Positions 56,101 through 64,000 of a DNA stretch of 64,000 nt are shown here, in pieces. This DNA comes from Oenanthe sinensis (Eukaryota > Streptophyta > Magnoliopsida > Apiales > Apiaceae), in assembly GCA_028671895.1 (NCBI GenBank), contig CM053794.1, forward strand, positions 22,430,501-22,494,500. The letters are read 5' to 3'. Within the stretch, counting starts at the first letter, position 1. Every line of letters begins with the position of its first letter. The notes beneath the pieces were generated by a model. That model had not been told where the DNA came from. It saw nothing but the letters and a program-made list of their open reading frames with translations, and made no database searches. The translations under genes were made by a program, and so were the position numbers.

Positions 56101-56400
56101 GAAGCAAACTTTATTTCCATTGTCACATAGTTGACTTATGTTTAACATATTGTGTCTTAAGCCATCAACTAATGCAACATGTTCAATGATGACATTCTCT
56201 TTTGAAATCAAGCCATATCCCATGGTGCACCCTTTACTATCATCTCTAAAAGTTAATTCAGGGTCAGCTTTCTCCTCAAACTTTGTGAGCATGGATTTAT
56301 CTCCAGTCATATATCTTGAACACCTACTGTCCAAGTACCAAAGATTTCTTATTTTTCCCTGCACACATCCAAAAACAATCAAGTTGATTTTGGTACCCAA
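53128..56400 (-). pseudogene. Sirevirus pol: protease, integrase, RT, RNase H
   Basis: In order on the minus strand: protease with WYLDSRCSRYMTGD (56400-55813), where the catalytic DSG has become DSR; GAG-pre-integrase WHKKLAHLN; integrase core (55788-55294) with LLHMDLFGP, IRSDNRTKF and VVERKNRT giving the D-D-E triad; a linker with HPSTDNSSMNNQHSTSR; RT beginning WILAMQDELNQFERNKVWKL (55066-54344); then a frameshifted part including FLNGVLEEEVYVEQPSGF and YVDDIIFGST (54300-54000); RT tail and RNase H (53871-53476 and 53388-53128) with [47 protein letters not shown] and [12 protein letters not shown]. Several stops and frameshifts (near 55070, 54344, 53880, 53470) inactivate it. Confidence 0.9.
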
Positions 56401-56923
56401 GTTGCCTTGGGTCCTTTCTTATTAGTTGCTACCTTTGGTTTGGCTTCTAACCTTTGCACCTTTGATTTAGGTGGTTTTACTTCCACTTCAACCTTAGGTG
56501 TTGGTTTCCTCACCTCAAGATTCTCAGTTAATACTTGGAATATTCATGCTTGCAGAATTGGAGAAATTTGGAGCATGAAAATTGTTGTGCATATTCCAGG
56601 GCATAGCAGGCATATTCATATTGAAAAATGCAAGATATGGATTAAACATATAAGGCATTGATGCATATTAAGCATGAATAACATGAGTATCAAATAAATG
56701 AGGATAAACAGAATTAGAATGCATGTTATATAACGGGCACATTGGTTGTTGCAGGCATATTGATCTTGCATTGCATAGATAAATGATTCTTACTACCACA
56801 CTTAGCACATATCTTTCTAGGAGCATACTTGTCAGGTGTTTAGTTATTATGCTTGTTTATGCCTACTTTACCATTTCTGTTCTTTTTCTTCTTTTCATTT
56901 TGCTTATTATTAGGCTCTGTCTT

Positions 56924-58849
56924 TTATAACTTTTCCTTTAATTGGTCTTTAGATAAGAATCCTATATTAGCCTTTTCAATTTCGATTTGAGATTCAGAGG
57001 AGATTCCTTCTTTTACAAATTTAACAAGTCTATTAAGCTTGGTTTTTAAAACAGTTTGTTTAGCAGTTGATGATTCCTCAATCGATGGATGATTATCTAT
57101 TGGGATAAAATTATCAATCGATGGATAATCCTTATCAGTTGATTCAGGATTAGCAATCGATTGCTTCTTTTCCAAAGATTGATTTTCATCAATGGCTAAT
57201 TTCTCAAGAGTCTCAGACAGTATGATGAAAGAATTTGTTCCATGAATGTCATTCATCTTCTTACTAGCTTTACTTGACCTGTTCCATTTGTCAATAGTTC
57301 TTAGTTCTTTTTCCAATTTTTCTTTCAAATTTTCTATTTCCTTTTTACACTCAACTAGTTCTTTTCTAGCATCTCTGTTTTCTACCTTGAGTCTGTCCAT
57401 TTGCATTAGCTCACTTTTTAGATAAGTATTTCTTTCAGTAAGAGATTCTAAGGTACTCTTGAGCCTAGTATTCTCTTTGTTTAAAGACTTAAGAGTGACA
57501 TGAAAATTATACAATTCATTTGACATTTAAGTAATGGTAATATTGCATTCATCTTTGGATAACTCAGATAGATTTGTAGAAATTACCTGATTGCTAGAAG
57601 AACTAGCTTACTGGTCATCATGATTGGCCATTAGTGCAAGGTTGATTTATTCCTCTTCTTCATAATCATCCTCAACAGCCCAGTCCTTTTCTTCTGTTAC
57701 AAAAGCCTTTTCTCTTTGTTTGAGAAAATCAAAGTATTTCTTTTTATAGTCAATACCATCACTAAACTTTGATTTCTTTTCCATTTTTGACTTTCTGCAT
57801 TCATTAGAAAAGTGACCAGCCAATCCATAGTTAAAGCATTTGAATTGAGACATGTCAACAAGATTTTTCCTTGTTGATTATCTCTCTTAAACTGAGATCC
57901 AGGCCTTTGCATGGGATTCCTCTTGAATTTGAGTTTTAAAAATTTTCTTGATAGAAAAGTCAAATACTCATATATTTCATCCATTTCATCCTTAGTGTAT
58001 GATTCATCATCCTCAACTATTTCTTTTCTTTTGCTAGTTGAAGATTCATCATATCTAACACCACTTGCACTATTGTCATGACTTTCCTTCTTCCCTTCTT
58101 TGACAGCAACATCTTCACATGATTCTGCAACTTGCTTATCATTGACCACCAAGACAACATACTTTTCTCTCTTCTGACTTTTCTCAATTTCCTTATCTTG
58201 ACACATAGGTTTTCAATATTCCATACAGCTTGTCAAGAGTATATTCTTTAAATTCAGGAGATTGTCTTATAGAAACAGTCATTGGTTTCCATTCCTTGGG
58301 TAAGGACCTCAAAAATTTGAGGTTGATATCTTCAACAGCATATACTCTTCCATATAGTTTTAGCTCATTCAACAGCTTTTGAAACCTACTATATGTGTCA
58401 TTGATTGCTTCACCACTCTTGAAGTGAAAGGCCTCATACTTCTGAATCAAGAGTTGCATCGTATTCTTCATTACTTGCTCAGTGCCCTCACATAGAGTTT
58501 GAAGAGTATCCCAGACTTCCTTGAAGGTTGTACAGTTGATAACATTGTCAAACATATCCTTGTCAAGACCATTAAACAAAATGTTCATAGCTTTTTTATC
58601 CTTGTGTACTTCCTTTTCATATTCATTTATGTATTCATTCACAGTTTTTGGAATAAATTTGTCTGGTGCCTGAGTACCATCTGCATTCACACTTGTAACT
58701 ATCTTCATGGGCACATGTAAACCTTTCTCTATGAAGTTGACATAGGAAGGATCAACTGATAGCAGATGCAAGTGCATTTTGATTTTCCAGGAAAAGTACT
58801 CATCTTTCTCTAGAACTGGAATCTTTACTCATGTGTCTTTTTGACCCAT
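56924..58849 (-). pseudogene. Sirevirus gag with zinc knuckle and coiled coil
   Basis: It starts at the ATG in TATGGGTCAAAAAGAC (58849) but hits TGA after six codons, where the sister copy at 46986 reads on. 58777-58193 encodes the UBN2-type gag (LHLLSVDPSYVNFIEKGLH, NILFNGLDKDMFDNVINC, FLRSLPKEWKPMTVSIRQSP). After a frameshift, the knuckle CFNYGLAGHFSNEC (about 57800-57841) has Tyr in place of the second Cys ligand. A 200-residue frame (57526-56924) is a long coiled coil (LKSLNKENTRLKSTLESL, CKKEIENLKEKLEKEL) followed by TDKDYPSIDNFIPIDNHPS, encoded by the repeated DNA motif. The coiled-coil extension is typical of Sirevirus Gag. Confidence 0.85.
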
Positions 58850-58893
58850 ACTTGATGTACTTTAGATTTTAACTTTCTGTATGTTGAAAGCTA

Positions 58894-58906
58894 GGCTCTG
58901 ATACCA
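58894..58906 (-). promoter_or_regulatory. primer-binding site (tRNA-iMet type)
   Basis: TGGTATCAGAGCC on the minus strand, two bases after the LTR end. It is complementary to the 3' end of initiator methionine tRNA, the usual copia primer. Confidence 0.9.
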
Positions 58907-58908
58907 AT

Positions 58909-60076
58909 TGTTAATTACCCTTAAGTACATGAAGTTTGTAGAAGGGGGGGTTGAATACAAACTTAAGAATTATTTCAGATTCTTGCGGATTTAAGTTTGT
59001 TCAAAAAAAGTGTTTGAGTGTTTGTACAGATTAAACAAAAAGTGAAAACTAGAAGAATTAAAAAAAACTCGAAAAAAATCTTTTAAATTTACTAGTGGAT
59101 TGGTTTTTCCACAAGTGTATTTTTGCTTTCAATTAATCTTGGTAAAGATACCAAGATGCTTACATAAAATGTGATTTTGAACTAAGAAAAGCACTACAAA
59201 AATTTCCTATCCTTTTATTGTGCCTTTCTTGAGTTCTTGATTTTTTTTTCACACTTGATGCTATAATGAACTACTACTACATATATAGTAGTTCACTTTT
59301 TACTTCTATTTTCTATCGACCGATAATATTATAGAATACACTTTACAATGTTTACATGAAAATAGAAATTAGTTACTTTCACAGTTTTTATTAGACTTTG
59401 TCTAGTCCTGAAAATATATTTGTCTTGATACATTCCTTGAAGACCGTGTTGCCTTAAAAGTCTTCACAGTCCTGACATGACTGTCTTTCATTGATTCAGT
59501 TTCTGCAAAGTTCTCATTCCTTTTGTCTTTAACTAAATTGGGAAACCTTGATCAACTGATAATTGTTGTTAAACTTATCAGTTGATCCTCCTTTGTTCAT
59601 CCATCAATGGATAGGTTATCCATTGATTAATTGATGTATCGATGGATAATTGGGTTATCCATCGACTCCTTATCCATTGATGGTCCTTTATCCGTTGATA
59701 GTTTTTATCCATTGAGTAGTGTCTTTATCCATCGACTCCAATATCTGTTGATCACTTCATTTGTGATAATTCTGACTTAGAATATTTAGAATTGATCAGC
59801 CATTCTTCACATCCATTGAGAAGCTATAAATTGAAGTAAATAGCAGCAATCGACTACTTCACAGCAACCATCGAGACAATACAATCAATTGATAATGAAA
59901 CATGAATCAAATGTTACAATCCAATTTATCAGTTGATTAACAAGTTTCAACTGATAACTGGTTTCATAGTCAATAGATATTTATAAGTCATATATTCATC
60001 GATTAGTTACAATGAATTTTAAATCCCTATTCTAATTCTAAGTAATTTTTATCATCAAATCTCATAATTCCTAGCA
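58909..60076 (-). repeat. 5' LTR of the Sirevirus element
   Basis: 1168 bp; on the minus strand it starts TGCTAGGAATTATGAG (TGT changed to TGC) and ends GGGTAATTAACA. It aligns with the LTR at 47046-48196 throughout, with scattered substitutions and small indels. It includes the TATA-like TATATATG near 59284 and the ATCGATGGAT-rich part (59580-59730). Confidence 0.9.
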
Positions 60077-61453
60077 ATCCCAATTTTTTTAATTAATCTA
60101 ATATTTTATTATATTTAAAATATATCGTAAATTTTATATTTTAAGAATTCTATTATAATATAAGTTTTGTATAATACTCAATACAATCTACTTGCACATC
60201 TCAGTTTCATCAAAACTCAACCTCTTTAATTCATTTCAAATTACAACATATAATTAAGTTTCATAAATATTACAATATTATTATTCTTTATTAATATTAA
60301 ATTTCATTAAAATTTATATAAAATTTAAAATATTATATAATTTGAGCATATATAAATATTTAATATTATATAATTTGAGCATATATAAATATATAATAAC
60401 AAAAAATACTTTCATATTTTTAATAATAATATTAAAATCTTATTTATTATAATATGAATCCAAACTATATACAATTATTTATATTAAATAATAATTTAAT
60501 TATTATAACTAACTTTTAATTATCATTAAACTAACTAATTTATTTAATTTATTATAACTAATATGTTTAACAAATTTACATAAGATACATAAATATATTA
60601 TATGTACCAATATAAACTTTGAACCAAAATAAATAATAAATTTTTTTTATATGAAATAATAATAAAAATATATTTACTTAAATATTAATTAAGCCGTTGT
60701 AAATTTATATATAAAAATATACTTTTTTAAAAAATAAATACGTATTTCTTAAAAAACACTACTAAAACACCCCTTACTACAATCGACTTACTGATGGAAA
60801 CATCCGGTGGAACACACAGCCACAAAAATCTAAATACAATACGAGTTTGAATTTCGAGTTCTGGGTCGGGTTCGTATTGGGTAAAATTATAACGGGTTGT
60901 TTTAGGTTGATTTTTTCCTAACCCTAACTTGTATTTACCGGATTCGTGTCGGATTTCAGGTCATTTAGGGTTTCACCACCCTACTATTGTTTTGATTGAA
61001 AATATACTAATATATTATATAATCCATCTGTCTCGATTTATATGCACCGATTGCTTTTGTAAAAAATTTAAGATAACTAGTCTGCGCGGGAAACCAACTC
61101 GTCCAATGAGAACTTCTCTAATTAGATCCATTTTTTTAAAACAGATCATTTCTCTTTTATTGCACGTGAAAATTACCGTTCAAATATATAATATGTATTG
61201 TACTCATTTTGTTAGGTGTAAAAAAGGATCAAACATGTATAAAATATTATTATTACTATTAAATAAATATGAACTAACTAACGAGTTTATATCATTGCAC
61301 GTGAAAGTTATTTTATTACATTTAAATTTAGTTATTTTAAACATAAAATATTTCGAAAGTAGAATTATAAATAGATGATTCATTAATTTTTGGGTCATTT
61401 TTGAATTTCAAGTTCGTATTTGGTTATATGGTTATTTCGGATTGAATATTTAC
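60077..61453. other. AT-rich intergenic, dispersed repeats
   Basis: 60180-60260 resembles the dispersed repeat at 18860 and 19085. Near 60870-60986 the sequence (GGGTCGGGTTCGTATTGGG ... TTTCACCACCCTA) looks like one end of a hAT-type non-autonomous element whose other end I could not find. No gene. Confidence 0.4.
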
Positions 61454-61910
61454 CAGTGTTCTAAAAAACGGATTAAGCGGCCGATTAAGCGGCCGCCTAA
61501 GCGGAATCGGGTATAAAACGCTTCGATTTTATGTTAAGCGGATGATTAAGCGTTTTTTAAAATTAAGCGGATTATTAAGCGGATTAAGCGGTCATTAAGC
61601 GGAATATTAAAAAATTAAGCGGTTATTAATTAATTTTTTAATTTTTAAATATTAATTTTTTTTTAAAATATGACTATAATTATATTAAAAAATTAAAAAA
61701 ATATTTTATTAAGAATATTATAAGTTTAAATTCTTATTACTACATAATTTTAATTTTAAATATAATAATATTATATCTAAATATTTAAATATATATTATT
61801 AATCCGCTTAACATCCCGCTTAGAAATCCGCCTAGGCGTCCGCCTAACCCGCCTAGGCGCTAGAAGGTCCTCTCGCCGCTTAGAACCGCTTAGCGCTTTT
61901 TACAACACTG
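61454..61910. mobile_element. hAT-type MITE with perfect 8-bp duplication
   Basis: It begins CAGTGTTCTAAAAAACGG and ends GCGCTTTTTACAACACTG; the termini pair as CAGTGTT(C/G)TAAAAA. The duplication ATATTTAC flanks both sides (61446-61453, 61911-61918). Subterminal regions carry repeated ATTAAGCGG / CCGCTTA units. It is 457 bp with no coding. Confidence 0.9.
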
Positions 61911-61918
61911 ATATTTAC

Positions 61919-62239
61919 TAATCCAAATTCACATTTTTTTTAATTGAGTTCTTATCGAATTTCGGGGTGGGTCAAAAATTATTGCCACAAAACAGGGAGT
62001 TCAAACATTACACTCCTAGAAAGAATCAGAAGCATCGAAATCCAGTGTGAACGCATGATATGCCAGTGTAAACAAATAAAACTAATCAAAAGTCAATGCT
62101 CCAACCGTTTTTAGCAAGTTTTCATTCGTTATTTAAACACCACTGCACAACAAACACAACTGTTACCATTCATCCACATATTATCAACTAAAATATTTAT
62201 AAATTATTGATTAATATATTTTCACCGGAAAATCAAGAA
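61919..62239. other. 5' flank and leader of the MGST3-like gene
   Basis: Upstream region of the glutathione transferase gene. It includes CACCACTGCACAACAAACAC and an AT-rich leader ending TTTTCACCGGAAAATCAAGA before the ATG. No repeat recognised. Confidence 0.4.
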
Positions 62240-63278
62240 ATGGCCGGAGTAGAAATGCTACCAAAGGAGTACGGTTACGTGGTTCTCATTCTCTCATTCT
62301 CTGGGTTCTTTAATTTCTGGATGGCTGCTCAAGTTGGGAAAGCTCGCAAAAAGTAAGTTTTTTTTTGTTTTTTATTTTATATGGTTGTGTATTGTTTTAA
62401 TTGTTTGATTAGAACTGACCCATGTTTAAAAATTTAATCTTTTTGATTTCTTGATGGTTTTTAATGGTATGTGATGATGATTTTGATGTAGGTTTTTGTT
62501 TAATTTGATAATTATAGGTACCATGTTCATTACCCTACGTTGTATGCTTCTGAATCTGAGAATAAGGATGCTAAGCTCTTTAATTGTATTCAGGTTTGTG
62601 TTTATATCTGGGTTTTACTCTGTTGTTTTTTTCAAGATCTGATATTGTTTGATTGATTAGTATTAAGTGTAAAAGGAGGGTGAGTTAGGGTTGTGATACA
62701 TGGTTTTTTTATTATGGGGAAATGGGGTGGGGGGGGGGGGGGGGGGGGTAAGGCTGTGAACTAGCTTGACTCCATAAGAAATCGAGCATGAAGAAAATAT
62801 TTTGTCGGATGAGCAGCTTGTGTCGAATCAAATTTTCTAGCTTTTTGACTTGGGATCAACTCGTAATTGTATATAGATTATATGTATACATTATATTATG
62901 TAAAAGTTGGGTTGTAGTTGGATCAAGTTGTTATTTTGGCCTGCAAGGTCGGGTACAAAAAAGGTGATATGTTAGCGAACAACTTGATTAGGATCAACTC
63001 GAAATGTTTGGGAACAGCACACGCTCAAATTTTTTGTTAATGTGAACTACATGAGTGATGCTGGATCTTTATTGATTTTCTTATTTGTTTTGGTTATTGG
63101 TATAGAGAGGTCACCAGAACTCGTTGGAGTGGATGCCGTTTTTCTTGACTTTCATGGTAGTGGGAGGAATTAAGCACCCGATAATTGCTTCTGCTCTTGG
63201 CTTTGTTTACCTTGTTGCTCGCTTTTTCTATTTCACCGGCTACTCTAGTGGTGATCCACAAAAACGTCTTTCCGTTGG
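62240..63278 (+). CDS. microsomal glutathione S-transferase 3-like (MAPEG), 3' end outside window
   Basis: Three exons, 62240-62352, 62518-62593 and 63106-63278, join in frame through GT-AG introns and give residues 1-120. Exon 1 starts MAGVEMLPKEYGYVVLILSF; exon 2 contains YHVHYPTLYASESENKDAKL; exon 3 contains RGHQNSLEWMPFFLTFMVVG and KHPIIASALGFVYLVARFFY, then FTGYSSGDPQKRLSVG. These are the membrane helices and the conserved ARFFYFTGY-type signature of MAPEG proteins, which conjugate glutathione or reduce lipid hydroperoxides in ER or other membranes. The usual length is about 145 residues, so one more exon (about 25-30 residues) is expected. It was not found in 63279-64000, so the gene continues beyond the window. 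Confidence 0.92.
62729..62748 (+). repeat. G20 homopolymer in MGST3 intron 2
   Basis: Twenty consecutive G (preceded by GGGGT) lie in the second intron on the transcribed sense strand. Such a run is unusual in this AT-rich window. Confidence 0.9.
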
Positions 63279-64000
63279 GTACGTCTTTCAACCTACAGAA
63301 CCCACTTTTTCATTTCTTTTGTTTTTTGGATTTGTATTCCGATTGGAATCCTTTTATGTTTTGTAAAATCTCTGTATTGGATGTATTAAAGTGAAAAATA
63401 GTGATTATCATGATATTTCCTACTGAATTATAACAATATAGGCTACCAATTTAGAAATCTGATTTAGTAAACCAAGTGCCAAATTTAGATTTTTCCCCAA
63501 GTGTAATATTAAGTTAAGATTTTGAAATGAGTATGATATGCAAATTCTTGTCAAATTTGGTTGAACCTTGGGCATGGATGATTTATAGTATAATGGTACT
63601 CTTTCATGTTAACATGCCAAGTTGCCAACTGAGGTCTGTCTATTTAAAAAAGGTTCAGTTCGCCTTCCTATGCTCTTAATAAAAGCTTGGAGTGATATGT
63701 GGAGCACGATGACCAAGTTTATTATATTTTGGTTCAAACTTCAAAGGACTTTTATTCTAATCCATTTGACTTTTGTGGTTTAGTGGGTCAGTTTAAGTAC
63801 TTCACATGGTCACATCAAATAAGTTAATGTAGTCCATTCAGGTATGTTTCGAATTGCTATAGAGGGCATATCGTGGTTTTGGTGATTTGGACCTAGACTA
63901 GTGAGTGGAGAAGTTTCCAGCTTGGGATCAGATTGACTGATTTTGAATTCAGCTTTTGATAGAGCTATAGAGTAACTAAATTAGTATCACACTTGAGTAA
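63279..64000 (+). other. third intron of the MGST3-like gene (continues)
   Basis: It starts with the donor GTACGT. No frame-compatible final exon, repeat or other gene is recognised before the window ends. Confidence 0.5.

Larger units (their letters stand above)
47046..60076 (-). mobile_element. Sirevirus-type Ty1/copia element, 13.0 kb, with extra 3' coding region
   Basis: On the minus strand: 5' LTR (60076-58909), primer site TGGTATCAGAGCC, gag with zinc knuckle and coiled coil, protease, integrase, RT, RNase H, then about 4 kb of further same-strand coding-like DNA (52378-48376), polypurine tract AGGGGGAGAT and 3' LTR (48196-47046). The order protease-integrase-RT is copia. The long LTRs, coiled-coil gag extension, YVDDIIFGST RT motif and the extra ORF region after RNase H fit the Sirevirus (SIRE/Maximus) group. 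It is old: the LTRs differ at about 9 of the first 130 aligned bases (hand count) and every gene has stops or frameshifts. No target duplication can be scored, because the 3' LTR continues into a second copy. Confidence 0.88.

Noticed and set aside
60929..61378. 149-residue plus-strand frame
   Set aside because: Composition follows the AT-rich repeats; no domain, promoter or homologue recognised.

Overview
The window is nuclear DNA of a flowering plant, most likely a eudicot. It is AT-rich, its genes have spliceosomal introns and plant-type TATA boxes, and its repeats are plant families: Ty1/copia with a tRNA-iMet primer site, Tat-like Ty3/gypsy, hAT, Stowaway, Emigrant/pogo, Harbinger, MULE and Helitron. 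I cannot name the species from sequence alone. Most of the 64 kb is transposon-derived; host genes occupy a minority.

Host loci. (1) A BAHD acyltransferase on the minus strand (16311-17633, one exon). (2) A CYP96-like cytochrome P450 on the plus strand (21759-23321, one exon). (3) An eight-exon Agenet/DUF724 gene on the plus strand (33261-38256) that I assembled from splice sites; it gives a 697-residue open frame. (4) Just downstream on the same strand, a non-coding locus (about 38481-40000) with three C/D-box snoRNAs plus one decayed copy in an A-B-A-B tandem arrangement, behind a promoter with two site II boxes, a telo-box and a TATA box. (5) The first three exons of a microsomal glutathione S-transferase 3 (MAPEG) gene (62240-63278), which runs off the right edge.

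Mobile DNA, left to right. 0-16 kb: a solo copia LTR with matching target duplications (1373-2557), short Helitrons (one carrying a SINE-like insert), a FAR1/MULE pseudogene, a Stowaway MITE, a LINE-like gag remnant, a 5'-truncated copia element (8370-10382), an old LTR-like region split by a 1.3-kb pogo-like element (11155-12462), and one CACTA-like end. 18-25.5 kb: Helitrons, a Harbinger-type MITE and an Emigrant MITE flank the P450. 25.6-32.7 kb: a structurally complete 7.04-kb hAT transposon with perfect 8-bp target duplications, whose transposase frame has only two nonsense codons. 41.8-46.3 kb: a MULE C-terminal fragment abutting a degenerate Tat-like gypsy element. 46.3-60.1 kb: a 13-kb Sirevirus-type copia element on the minus strand with both LTRs, primer site, polypurine tract, gag-pol and about 4 kb of extra coding-like DNA between RNase H and the 3' LTR, followed by the start of a second tandem copy. 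61.4-61.9 kb: a small hAT MITE with a perfect 8-bp duplication.

The most notable signals are the snoRNA gene cluster, the nearly intact hAT element, and an ATCGATGGAT-type motif scattered through the LTRs, coding linkers and spacers of the Sirevirus. All positions, exon boundaries and motif matches were read by eye; no database search was possible.
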